DNA of 64,000 nt from Prolixibacteraceae bacterium JC049 (lineage in GTDB: Bacteria > Bacteroidota > Bacteroidia > Bacteroidales > Prolixibacteraceae), in NCBI GenBank assembly GCA_023369685.1, contig SACZ01000006.1, forward strand, positions 1,715 to 65,714. The letters run 5' to 3'. Positions within the stretch are counted from its first letter, which is position 1. Each line of letters opens with the position of its first letter. Shown piece after piece: positions 9,678 through 19,400 of the stretch. The notes under the pieces are model-generated. The model searched no databases, was not told the DNA's origin, and saw only the letters and a program-made list of their open reading frames with translations. A program made the translations under genes and the position numbers.

Positions 9678-10089
9678 CTTCCGCTAGCGCAAATTTGCAA
9701 TTTGTGCTTTACCAAACGATCGTTTTTTAGCAATACAATTTCAAACTAGGTTTATCCATTTTCGACCGCAACAACTGTTCGTTTCAATCATGTTCTGTGG
9801 ACGGTCGGGGGTTACATGTATCTATTTAACGCAGGGTAGCACTCCTTTTTATCGCTTTTCCCTGCGCTTATACATATTGACCTTTCAGGCCATTTCCTGA
9901 TTATCCAAAAAATCTTGAATTGCCTTTCGTGGTGAATAATTCATCCATATCCTGTCATTTCCCATTGCGCCCCATACAACCCAACAACTCCGATCAACAA
10001 CAATGATTGGGGCGCTTGGCCTCAACACATCATTTCACCACCGGCGTTGCCGGCGGCTACAATTCTTTCAGCCCTACAGGCTAATTAAT
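9678..10089. repeat. 412-bp structured intergenic repeat, copy 1
   Basis: This sequence recurs 491 bp downstream with 14 mismatches that I count and no gaps. It holds several inverted repeats: CGACCG/CGGTCG (9763-9768 with 9802-9807), CGCAGGG/CCCTGCG (9830-9836 with 9860-9866), GCGCCCCA/TGGGGCGC (9967-9974 with 10008-10015) and CCGGC/GCCGG (10041-10053). The last part (GTTGCCGGCGGCTACAAT, then TTTCAGCCCTACAGGCT) resembles non-coding repeats seen widely in Bacteroidota genomes. No convincing reading frame is present. Confidence 0.85.
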
Positions 10090-10168
10090 CTTAAAGGGTG
10101 GAAAAGTTGTATCGTTTAAAGTTGTGCTGGCTGCTTCTGGGAATTCATACAGATCACTTTCCCCTTTT

Positions 10169-10580
10169 CTTCCGCTAGCGCAAATTTGCAATTTGTGCTT
10201 TTCCAAACGATCGTTTTTTAGCAATACAATTTCAAACTAGGTTTATCTATTCTCGACCGCAACAACTGTTCGTTTCAATCATGTTCTGTGGACGGTCGAG
10301 TTTTACATGTATCTATTTAACGCAGGGTATCGCTCCTTTTTGTCACTTTTCCCTGCGCTTATACATATTGACCTTTCAGGCCATTTCCTGATTATCCAAA
10401 AAATCTTAAATTGCCTTTCGTGGTAAATAATTCATCCATATCCTGTCATTTCCCATTGCGCCCCATACAACCCAACAACTCCGACCAACAACAATGATTG
10501 GGGCGCTTGGCTTCAACACATCATTTCACCACCGGCGTTGCCGGCGGCTACAATTCTTTCAGCCCTACAGGCTAATTAAT
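10169..10580. repeat. 412-bp structured intergenic repeat, copy 2
   Basis: A direct repeat of 9678-10089 with all the inverted-repeat arms unchanged. The 79-bp spacer after copy 1 and the sequence after copy 2 are still weakly alike (AAAGTTG, then TAGATCA at matching positions). The ancestral duplicated unit was therefore probably the full 491-bp period, of which the 412-bp core is best preserved. Confidence 0.85.
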
Positions 10581-10744
10581 GCAAAAAGATGAAAAAGTAG
10601 GAAAGTTTAAAAGTTGAGCTCGTTTCTGCTAGAAGTGCGTATAGATCAACCCACTACGTTCGCGACAACAATATCAACGCTATTTGCTCTTGGCATTCAC
10701 CCCCTGTATCCCTTTTCTCCCGTTTCCAGTTTCCCAACTGAAAC

Positions 10745-10768
10745 AGAGACGCAACATCTTGCGCCTCT
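10745..10768. repeat. GAGACGCAA dispersed hairpin, copy 2
   Basis: AGAGACGCAA pairs with TTGCGCCTCT with one A/C mismatch and a CATC loop. It is a diverged copy of the hairpin at 9646-9673. Confidence 0.6.
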
Positions 10769-10863
10769 ACGTTCGCATTCGAACACTATGCCCTTTTCGC
10801 TTTGCTCTTTGCATCCGAAATCCTACCTCCCTTTTTTCCGGATTCCGGTTTTCTTTTTCTCCA

Positions 10864-10908
10864 CAAAAAAGCCAGCATCGATGACTTGTCGTCACCTAGC
10901 TGGCTTTT
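10864..10908 (-). terminator. Intrinsic terminator of the beta-helix/PDZ gene
   Basis: Read on the minus strand, AAAAGCCAGC pairs with GCTGGCTTTT, with an inner TGAC/GTCA pairing, and ends in a T-run. It follows the stop at 10930 by about 20 bases. The AAAGCCAG stem resembles that of the terminator at 9534-9572. Confidence 0.8.
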
Positions 10909-10929
10909 ACTATTTCTTATCTCTGATTT

Positions 10930-13320
10930 TTAGTGCAATGACACGTTTAGTTTTTCTTCCTTTTGGTTGCGAACAACTGTTAAGGCAACATGACCTTTCC
11001 ATTTTTCGCCTTCGTAAGCTTCCATCAGCTGACGTACATTTCCGGTTTTATGTCCCGAAAGGGCAATAATTGCATCACTTGCTCTAAGTCCTTGCTTGTA
11101 TGCCAACGACTTTTTAGGCAGCTCAACAATATAAATGGCATTCTCGTCTTTCAATCCTGCTGCAGATACTTCGCCAATTCCTTTCACCTTACGCACTTTA
11201 GCTCCCAAGAAATCGTAAGTTACATCCTTATTCTTCTGAAAACTGGTAATGAATAGTTTAGGAATAATTGGCGATGCAGCTTTCGATTTCAGATTCGAAG
11301 AAACCACACCAAACTGATCCATCGGGAAATTTTTGAAACCGATAGTCAACGCTTTCGACTTCTCTCCCACTCTGTAATCGGCCTTTTCTGGATCAATAAA
11401 CATCGGATCGCCATACGCACTGTGTTCATCTAATCCCAATTTATGCGACTTTTTCAATGCTTCTAAATCTGGGAAAAAGTTGTAATCCACTGTGTCGCCC
11501 CATACCGGAACACGAATAGGTTTGTACCAAGAAGTCAACACATTGTGCTTAATCACATCGTGACTCTCTTTAAACCACACATGTGGATGAATAGAATTAT
11601 TAATGGTAATATTGTTCTCCACTGTTCGGTAAAAACCTTCACGCAGTTTTATTCCACCACTTAAACATACGTTGTTATAAATGTGATAGTTGCTCGAACC
11701 ATCATCTAGATCGATATCCCAACCATGGTCGCAACGGAAACGGTTGTTTCTGATGATTGTAGTTTCTTTAGCATCCAACAAAATTAGCGAAGGCTCTTTG
11801 GTAGTGATCTTATCCATCACCCCGCGATTAGGATGCCAGAAGCGGTCGCGCCCCCATGAATTGAAAGCACCGTGATCACTGGTTTCCAGCACTGTATTAA
11901 ACACATCATTATACTCGATAATGTGTCCTCCCCAAGTTCCTTCACTCACATTGATTCCCGCGCGTGGCAAGTTGTAAATGGTGTTGTGGCTTACTGTAAT
12001 AGCTGCAGCCATTGAGATTTGAACACCAGCAATCTGCTTTTCAATCTTACCGATATCATGAATTAGGTTATCGTACACTCTGCATTCAGCAGGATAGGTA
12101 TTATTCTTAGGACCAACCGTACGATCCAACTTATCGAATGCAACCGATTCGTGGTATTCAAAACTTGGTGAACGTACAGCATCCGGACTTCCCACAAACG
12201 AAATGGCACTAGCCCCTAACTCCTCGAAATGGTTCGATTCGATATTGATACGTCGTGCATAGTTCGACACAAAGATCCCGTTTCCACCGAGCTCATCGAA
12301 ATGACCACCGGAAATGGTAATATCTGTAGCGCCTTCAATTAAGATCGCTCCCCCACGATAAATGGTCCAGTCGCTTCGCAACAACGGCTCTTTGGTTTGC
12401 ATATAGGTTGGAATAGTGCATCTAAAATCAATTCCACGAATGGTAATGTTCTTCACCGGTTCATTTTCGGTTCCAACAATATCAATCAGGTGGGTCATTA
12501 TAGGTACTTCCACTTTTGCTTTTGTCAGATCAACACTCTGTTCAGGATAAAAGTAAAGCGTATTGGTCTCTTTATTCAAGAACCACTCTTTGGGTGCATC
12601 CAGTTCCTCGAAGATGTTCTCTACAAATCGGAACTGCTTATGCATTCCCATTTGTCTGTTGTTTTGCCAACCACCTTCGAAAGTAGGCACTCCTTTTTCA
12701 TCTACTCCAGTAATTCGGTAATGATATCCGCCCCATCGCGCACTATGAATAGCATGAACTACTCCATTTTGTGGATGCTTCCATGTTTTTACACGCTCAG
12801 GTGCCAAAGCATCTTCGCCATAACCACCATAAATGCGAATAGCTGGATTGTAATTGGGATAGCGAGCACGTACCATGCGCTCTCCATTCAAATACATCCA
12901 CTCAAAATCGATTCCTTGCGGCACTTTGGCTTTCATCAATTGTCCTTCGACCTTCTCCCACTTTAGGTTCAATGTATTGGCTCCCGTAAAAGCGACATCC
13001 TCGCCCTTGTAACTTTCAATTACAAAAGGATTTTTTTCTGTTCCAGAAAGTTCTGCATTCAACTGCAATGTTCTCTTTAACTGGTAAGTTCCTCCTCGAA
13101 GCACAATTCGAATCACCTGGTTGGGTGAATGCTCTTTGTTTTCTTTTGCCAGTTTTAATGCCTGCTCAACACTTTTTAGTGGCTGCTCGAAAGTTCCTGT
13201 ATTGGTATCACTTCCTATCAGCGAGACATAAAATACCTGCTCTTTTTTGCCACAACTACTAACGCCAATTAGCACTAGCAGAGCCACAAATAAAGCTAGA
13301 CCATTCTTCATTTTTCTCAT
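10930..13320 (-). CDS. Right-handed beta-helix lipoprotein with C-terminal PDZ domain (possible GH141-like enzyme)
   Basis: The 796-aa product begins with a lipoprotein signal (ALLVLIGVSSCGKK, Cys23). It then has the opening typical of parallel beta-helix carbohydrate-active proteins (FYVSLIGSDTNTGTFEQPLK, then RIVLRGGTYQL and MYLNGERMVRARYPNYNP). The helix coils run from about 230 to 640 with many I-x-x-N-x-F/I-x-x-x-G turns. The last 95 residues or so form a PDZ-like domain (KSLAYKQGLRASDAIIALSG). The beta-helix layout recalls GH141 and related fucosidase/lyase-like proteins; the exact family cannot be fixed by eye. A PDZ tail on such an enzyme is uncommon. The gene stands alone, with its own terminator, outside any SusCD pair. 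Confidence 0.75.
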   Translation of the reverse strand: MRKMKNGLALFVALLVLIGVSSCGKKEQVFYVSLIGSDTNTGTFEQPLKSVEQALKLAKENKEHSPNQVIRIVLRGGTYQLKRTLQLNAELSGTEKNPFVIESYKGEDVAFTGANTLNLKWEKVEGQLMKAKVPQGIDFEWMYLNGERMVRARYPNYNPAIRIYGGYGEDALAPERVKTWKHPQNGVVHAIHSARWGGYHYRITGVDEKGVPTFEGGWQNNRQMGMHKQFRFVENIFEELDAPKEWFLNKETNTLYFYPEQSVDLTKAKVEVPIMTHLIDIVGTENEPVKNITIRGIDFRCTIPTYMQTKEPLLRSDWTIYRGGAILIEGATDITISGGHFDELGGNGIFVSNYARRINIESNHFEELGASAISFVGSPDAVRSPSFEYHESVAFDKLDRTVGPKNNTYPAECRVYDNLIHDIGKIEKQIAGVQISMAAAITVSHNTIYNLPRAGINVSEGTWGGHIIEYNDVFNTVLETSDHGAFNSWGRDRFWHPNRGVMDKITTKEPSLILLDAKETTIIRNNRFRCDHGWDIDLDDGSSNYHIYNNVCLSGGIKLREGFYRTVENNITINNSIHPHVWFKESHDVIKHNVLTSWYKPIRVPVWGDTVDYNFFPDLEALKKSHKLGLDEHSAYGDPMFIDPEKADYRVGEKSKALTIGFKNFPMDQFGVVSSNLKSKAASPIIPKLFITSFQKNKDVTYDFLGAKVRKVKGIGEVSAAGLKDENAIYIVELPKKSLAYKQGLRASDAIIALSGHKTGNVRQLMEAYEGEKWKGHVALTVVRNQKEEKLNVSLH

Positions 13321-13748
13321 AATAAAATTAACTTGTATTTTGTTTTTGGGTTTTCTCTTTTATTTCACATGCGAAACACTTACAACCAAACAGTTACAAT
13401 CACCACAACATGCTAAATAAAGGTATAAAAAGCCAGCTAAAAACTGTTTTAATTTTATCTTTTATTTAGAGACAAACATTATCAAAATCATTTTCAGCAC
13501 AAGCCAGTACAGACCTCAATTTATTGACGACAAATAGCTTTATACTCCAGTCGCACGAAAAACTTTACAAGTGAAAAAATTAAGATATTTCATTTATGGT
13601 CGGGCTCAACACTATTACTTCATCAGATTATTAGCAATAATTGCTTTTGCAAGATACATTGTAAACAATGCAAGTTTCAAACAAAAAAATAGCCCTTTCC
13701 TTCACGAAAAGAGCCACTCTTTGCCTATTTGATAATTATATTTTCGAT
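13321..13748. other. Intergenic region, 428 bp
   Basis: The region holds the promoter side of the beta-helix gene and the terminator of the next gene (13687-13730). It is AT-rich. I found no clear TAnnTTTG promoter element and no plausible small gene. Confidence 0.5.
13687..13730 (-). terminator. Probable terminator of the outer-membrane barrel gene
   Basis: On the minus strand AAATAG pairs with CTATTT, with an inner AAAGAG/CTCTTT hairpin, and a run of seven T follows. It lies 18 bases after the stop at 13749. Confidence 0.55.
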
Positions 13749-14471
13749 CTAGAATGAAAGTCCAATGCTCAAACCTAAGCCTCCGATATTTTCACGACTA
13801 GTGTAATATCTACTTCCATAGCCTCTGTAGTAGTCTGCTATTTGTAATTCATAACTTAGTCCAACGCTCATTGTCAATTTTTCTGAAACAGGAAAACCAA
13901 CTCCTACACTCGGACTAAACATAAAGCCAGCACCTTTACAATCGTTTGATGCATTTAAAGAATAACCCAAATCAACAGCAAAATAAGGGCTTAAATTATA
14001 GTATTTGTATTCTCCTCTAAAATCAATAAAAAGAGGAATAAATGTTGTGCTCTCTTCATGAAAATTGCGAAATCCAACACCAAATCCTACAGAATAAATA
14101 TCACTAAGCTGAATTCCATTAATAACATTCATTTTAATCCTATTAATGCCATACTCTCCTACTCCAAACTGATACCCTATTTCTACAATCCCCTTGTATT
14201 TACAGTTTGAATCGGTCTGCTTAGTTGAATAGTTGACTCCTCTTTTCTTTTGAGGTGACTCCTTTCTTATTTTTACGACCTCTTCTGTTTTATAAACGAA
14301 AAGACTTCCATCTGCCGTTTCAATTTTCACACTCTTCTCGGGGATTACTTCCACTAACATTCCTCGCACAATGCTTCCATTTTTCAGGTATACAACATCT
14401 TGAAGTTTTCTCTGTCCAAATGTTAATGTGGCAATAAGAACCATTACCGCCAATAGTAAAGTTTGTTTCAT
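13749..14471 (-). CDS. Predicted outer-membrane beta-barrel protein
   Basis: A 240-aa protein of unknown function. It has a signal peptide (LLAVMVLIATLTFGQ), then a short module at about 22-70 (DVVYLKNGSIVRGMLVEVIP) seen at the N-terminus of many small Bacteroidota envelope proteins. From about 95 to the end, alternating hydrophobic strands finish in 'GLGLSIGLSF', a terminal Phe typical of outer-membrane barrels. Repeated 'G-x-G-x-G' strand patterns (YQFGVGEYG, YSVGFGVGF, PSVGVGFPV) support an 8- to 10-stranded barrel. It has its own terminator and appears monocistronic. The neighbours give no hint of function. Confidence 0.65.
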   Translation of the reverse strand: MKQTLLLAVMVLIATLTFGQRKLQDVVYLKNGSIVRGMLVEVIPEKSVKIETADGSLFVYKTEEVVKIRKESPQKKRGVNYSTKQTDSNCKYKGIVEIGYQFGVGEYGINRIKMNVINGIQLSDIYSVGFGVGFRNFHEESTTFIPLFIDFRGEYKYYNLSPYFAVDLGYSLNASNDCKGAGFMFSPSVGVGFPVSEKLTMSVGLSYELQIADYYRGYGSRYYTSRENIGGLGLSIGLSF

Positions 14472-14725
14472 TTTTTATTGTTTAATGTAAGTTTTAGGTA
14501 TTTAAATTTACTTTAACCAATTCTTTCTCGACCACGATCCTCAACGGGCATAGTATATGAAGTAATAATATTCTATACAAAAGGGTGTTTTTAGATTAGC
14601 TAAAGCAGAGGTTATAAAACAAAAACCTCGCCAAAGATACAGAAACAAACATTTATTTCTATTAAAATATGATCAATAAAAATATTCTTAATGTATTAAA
14701 TACTTAAAAACACACATAAGCAGCA

Positions 14726-15151
14726 TTACTCATCTTTTCCAGCAAAATGCCAGCCTCGTTTGTCTTCAATTAGTTTGAAAGTTGCTTTGTGGCGTTTATT
14801 ATCCAGCTTTAGGTAATAAATTAAATCGACCTTATTTTTCTTGCCATTTACATTGAATGAAACACTATCTACATGAAATTCATCCACATCGTCTAAATCT
14901 ACCTTTTTCTTAAAATATTCACGGGGTAACTTGTCTTCAAATCGTTTGCCTAATCCGCTAAATGTAACTTTATTATCAACTATAAGAGTGCCATTCACTT
15001 TTTTGTAGCTCACATTATTTACAAACAGACATTCCTTTTCGTCGATAGTCTTTCGTTTCACCTTCATGTTGTTTTTTATAGTAATAGAGAGGCTACAGGC
15101 AGAACAGATTAAGATTCCTATTAATCCTACAGAGAGTAATTTTCGGTTCAT
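14726..15151 (-). CDS. Small lipoprotein of unknown function
   Basis: I do not recognise this 141-aa protein. It begins with a lipoprotein signal (GLIGILICSACSLSI, Cys19), and the rest is strongly charged and lysine-rich, consistent with a small periplasmic beta-rich domain ending 'GWHFAGKDE'. The palindrome GATTTCGAAATC sits about 26 bp upstream of the start (15177-15188). It is flanked by unrelated genes and is probably transcribed alone. Confidence 0.65.
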   Translation of the reverse strand: MNRKLLSVGLIGILICSACSLSITIKNNMKVKRKTIDEKECLFVNNVSYKKVNGTLIVDNKVTFSGLGKRFEDKLPREYFKKKVDLDDVDEFHVDSVSFNVNGKKNKVDLIYYLKLDNKRHKATFKLIEDKRGWHFAGKDE

Positions 15152-15270
15152 AATAAAGGGTTTCTATTATTAGATTGATTTCGAAATCGAATATAACAAT
15201 TTATAGTAAACATATAAACCCATATTTACTAATTAATCTATTTCCCCTTAAAAACAAACGATCAGAAATC

Positions 15271-16218
15271 TTAATCTAACTTCTGGCAAACCCAAACTTG
15301 ACGGGCAAAGTTGGCCATTCTCCTTTTCTGAATGGTACAATGATCTACAATTTTCAATCCAGCCTTATTAATAATTTCTGAAATATCGATTGTCGATACA
15401 ATTACTAACTTATCGGTAATTTCAGTGGTCGATTCAATAATGTGAGTAAGCGTATCTTCGTCGGCACAGCTAAACAAGTTATATGGCAAATCGATAATGG
15501 CTGCATCGTAGTTCGTAGTAATATCATTTATATCTGAACGGTATACATTGGCCGTGTAATTGAAATGAGCCAGGTTAGCACGCGATTGCCTGCACACCTT
15601 CCAGTTGATATCGCATCCTTCGATGTTGTAACCTGCAAAACATGCTTCCAACATAATGGTTCCTACCCCACAACACGCATCAATCAGTGTCGTGGCTTTA
15701 TTTCCTTTGGTAGCAATATTCAGAAGTGATTTTGCAATATGAACTCCAATTGAGTTACTATACGAAAAAGGCTTCTGTTTGTGTTTATGCCAATCGAAAC
15801 TATTTTTCACCAATACTCCGAATAACCAAGTACCATTGTAATTGGTTAAAGCATAAGTTATGGTAGGATTATAATAATCGGGGATACCTTCGATACTGTA
15901 GCCAATATCTTTCAACTTTTTCAATCGCTCTTTATATTCGGTTTTATCTCCATCCAACACCAAATACTCCACTTTAAATCCCTCCACTTTTATTTCAGCT
16001 GCTTTAATCTCCTGAATAAGTGTTGAGTAATCTTCCGAACACAATGTAATATGCAGTCTTTTCTTTATAAAAGCACTACTCGAAGGCTCTACTTCTATTT
16101 CAGAGAATAGCAGTTTGTCCTGCTCTTCTTTCTGAAATAGGTATTTTGCTTCCAGTTTACACAGTTCGCTTTCGTTGGTGTCGTAGTTGTAAGAATATAA
16201 ATAGCTGTTTTTATACAT
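15271..16218 (-). CDS. TRM11-like / UPF0020-type RNA methyltransferase
   Basis: A predicted SAM-dependent nucleic-acid methyltransferase (315 aa from this start). The C-terminal half has the Rossmann SAM-binding motif LIDACCGVGTIMLEACFAG, the acidic second-strand motif EGCDINWKVC and the catalytic-type motif 'IIDLPYN', as in the PF01170 / TRM11 group that modifies guanosine in tRNA or rRNA. The N-terminal half, about 140 residues, would be the RNA-binding part, but I see no clear THUMP signature. I prefer the ATG at 16218 (MYKNSYLYSYNYD) over the upstream one at 16275, whose extra 19 residues look non-coding. This is a housekeeping-type gene inside an accessory region. The precise RNA target is unknown. 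Confidence 0.75.
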   Translation of the reverse strand: MYKNSYLYSYNYDTNESELCKLEAKYLFQKEEQDKLLFSEIEVEPSSSAFIKKRLHITLCSEDYSTLIQEIKAAEIKVEGFKVEYLVLDGDKTEYKERLKKLKDIGYSIEGIPDYYNPTITYALTNYNGTWLFGVLVKNSFDWHKHKQKPFSYSNSIGVHIAKSLLNIATKGNKATTLIDACCGVGTIMLEACFAGYNIEGCDINWKVCRQSRANLAHFNYTANVYRSDINDITTNYDAAIIDLPYNLFSCADEDTLTHIIESTTEITDKLVIVSTIDISEIINKAGLKIVDHCTIQKRRMANFARQVWVCQKLD

Positions 16219-16380
16219 AGTGGTTTCCCCTGTTTTTATAGAAGCTCCAAATATAGCAATATCGATAATGCACACTGTTTATTTATTCCCCTTTTTATGG
16301 GAATTGATAGTAAATGGCTACACAAACAGTAGATCAATGAATGTCGTTTACCAATAGCTAGTCGTTGAAAAATAAAAAAA

Positions 16381-16406
16381 TAGAGGCGCAAAATCTTACG
16401 CCTCTA
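16381..16406. repeat. TAGAGGCG dispersed hairpin, copy 3
   Basis: TAGAGGCG and CGCCTCTA form a perfect 8-bp stem around a 10-nt loop. It is a diverged relative of the hairpins at 9646 and 10745 and lies 29 bp after the stop of the Asp-box protein on the minus strand, where it could act at the transcript end. Confidence 0.6.
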
Positions 16407-16434
16407 CTCTCTATTTTAAATAATACGATTGTAT

Positions 16435-19400
16435 TTAATTACTTTTCTTAAACTCAATCAAACGGTTACTATATATCTCTTTGGTATTTTTCGTTCTAAA
16501 ATCGATATAGAAGAGTTGATTTTGAGCCTTTCTATTTCCTTTTTTATTCAGCAACTCAATAGACTTAGCTGTTAGGCTTTCGTCCATTAATGTTACATCC
16601 TTCAGTTCGGCAATCATCTTTTTTTTACCATAACCGTCGGCCAACATGGTAAAGTTCATAACACTGTTCAGTGCCAATTCATTGGGAATATTCTCCAGCT
16701 TTTTAACTGCCACCTGATCTCCATTGATGTAAAGTTTTACTGCCTCTTTTCCATCAACAGTGAAAGCAATATGTGTCCATTTGTTAAAATCCACTGCACC
16801 AGAATCACTCTTTACGACAATGGCCTGATCAATTCCTCCCTTCATGGTTTTATCCAATGATCGATTTTGATAGAAGGCCAGGTTCAAATGCAGCTCGCCA
16901 TTGGGTGTTACCTCTAAATACCAACCTTTGGCATCGCGATAATAGGTTCTTCTATTGGCTGCAATCACTCCTTCTGTAATTGGTTTAATGGTAGTTGCAA
17001 ATGAGAAATTTTGTTGTGCACCGAATAATTCAGCCACTCCTGCATCGATATAATTATCTTTCAGGAATAATGTTTCACCAACAACTTCCTTTGTTTTACT
17101 CGCTTCTCCTTTTTCATACACCAATTCACTTGTGGTTGCTACATCTTGCGAATAAATAGGAGATACTGTCAACTTAATGCGATCGCCTTTTTTTACCTTA
17201 TTCAAGAATAAAGTAGATCGATTACCTTCAACCTCTACCCCATTCACAGACCATTGATAGTTGTAGTAAGCTGGTAATTGCCAACTATTCTCCATCGAGA
17301 ATAGATATCGACCATTCACTCTGCCTTTATTCTCTATGGCAATGCCTTGTGTGAAAAAACGCTCAGTTTGTTGCTGTAAATCGGCCTGCCACGCTCCTCT
17401 TCCATAGCTTGAAGCCAATAGTTTCTGAGCAGGATAATCGATTCTGATCTCTGTAAAATCGGCCAGATTATAACCATCCATCCATAATTTCCAATCAGTG
17501 TCATTTGCTCCACGATAGAATACACCAAAACCTTTCACTAAAGCATACAAATCGCCTTGAGTTCCTTCGTGGTAAATCAATTCCAACACATGGCCTTTGG
17601 GTAAAGTTCCTGAAATATCTTTCCAGTTTTTACCACCATCGGTTGTTGCAATAACATGCCCTTTATTGGCACCTACCCACATGCGCATAGGATTCGTTGG
17701 ATCGACACAGCCACTCACCATTCTGTTGCGATATCTTCCTTTGAAGTTTTCCGGATATTTCACCGAAGTCCAATTCTGCCCTTCATCGGTTGTCTGCATC
17801 ACTTCGTGTTCGGTAAATGCAGTTAAAACGGGTTGTTCTGTTCGCGACACATTTACCGAATAAACAGGTTTATTATCCATGTTTGGAACACGCTCAAAGC
17901 TAACTCCACGATTATTGGTCACATACAAAAACTTAGGCAACTGTGGCTGTGGTTCTGTTGGTCGACGACCATATGCAATAAAAATCTGATCCAGATTCTG
18001 ATAATTCACTGCTACTTTAGGATGGTTCCAGGAATGCATCTTCCAAAAGCCAGGTTCTAAGAAATTCAAACCTTCTCCGGGTTCAGTTTTAGCCACAGGA
18101 TAGTAAGTGGTATTAGTCGATGGGTTCATAAAAATGGCATCGCCCTCATAGCCTCTATCGTTCTCCCACTTTCCATATCGATAAGTTTGAATATTCACAT
18201 CCTGGGTATTACCCGCAATATATCTATCACCCAACTCATTGACCACAACAGAATACCACAAAAATGCAGGCATATTACCATTGATATTTACCCAATTGGT
18301 ATCTTGTTTGCCCCACTTCATAATGCCCGCATCACAACCTTTTATTAGTACTCCTTTTTTCTTGGGATGGAATTTCGCTACATGGTTATCGGCATTGTGA
18401 CTTGCGTGTGGCGATAAAGCTTTTGTGCCATCGTCCATCTGTGCCAAAGCACGTTTATGCCAAACCCAATAACTCCATGTTCTTCCTCCATCGAACGATT
18501 CACAGCTTCCCACATTCGATGCTATCAGGTGATTCGCATCAAACGGATCGACTGCAAAAAAGCTGGTCCAACCACTGCTACCCGAGTTTCCAAAAATTCC
18601 TTTCTCGTAGCCTACCTTTTCTTTCGAATCCTGTCGCAACTCCCAGCTTTCTCCTTTATTGGAAGAGAAATACACCTGAGTATCATTACCATTTGAAATA
18701 GCCACATAAATGCCATTGGCATTAGCTCCTTGTAGCGGGGCAATAAACATTGGTCTATCGCCTTTTTCAAAGTCCTTTAATAGTTTAAAGCTGGCTCCAG
18801 CATCGTTGGAAATATACAACTTCGAAGTTCCTGCCAGATAAATGATATTGGCTTCTGTTTGGTGAAAAGCCATCTCTTGCAATCGCTTGCCTTCTACAGC
18901 AATCTGGTCCCAGTTTTTTCCTTCATCCAACGAACGATACACTCCTTGATTCCAGCCGTGGTTTAAACCCGACTTTTTAGTCACTGTTCCAATAAGCACC
19001 AATCGGTTATCTCCATCGCGAAATGCTTCTACCCATTTAAACTGAGGTGCTTTACCTTGTTCGTGCTTTTTATTTTCTACCTTATTCCACGACTTACCTC
19101 CATCATTGGTTTTATGAAGCATTCCCATTCGAGATATGGAAAACACTTTCTCAAAGTTATTGGGATCGACAATTATATTTTCATAAGTGTCGCGATGCAA
19201 TCGATCGGAGATATTATCCGTAATGGAGTTCCAGCTTTTTCCTCCATCTGTCGTTCTAAAAATTCCATCTCCATCGGGATTGGCATAAATTCGATCTGAA
19301 TTATCCGGGTCGATCTCCAAATCGTAAATTCGTCCTGCGGTAGCATACATTGGAATATGTTTCCATACCCCTGCTTCTCTTTTAATCCAAACATTGGGTT

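Noticed and set aside
9678-10580. CRISPR array or tRNA cluster in the repeat region
   Set aside because: The repeat is one 412-bp unit present twice, not short regular repeats with unique spacers, and no cloverleaf was found.
10614-11069. Open frame of 151 codons on the plus strand
   Set aside because: It crosses a dispersed hairpin, a terminator and the antisense of the beta-helix gene; composition and predicted peptide do not look like a protein.
12397-12966. Open frame of 189 codons antisense to the beta-helix gene
   Set aside because: The opposite strand has a clear lipoprotein signal and beta-helix repeats; this frame has no recognisable domain.
15177-15188. Palindrome GATTTCGAAATC upstream of the small lipoprotein gene
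   Set aside because: It is symmetric, but it is single, not linked to a promoter element and not repeated elsewhere that I noticed.
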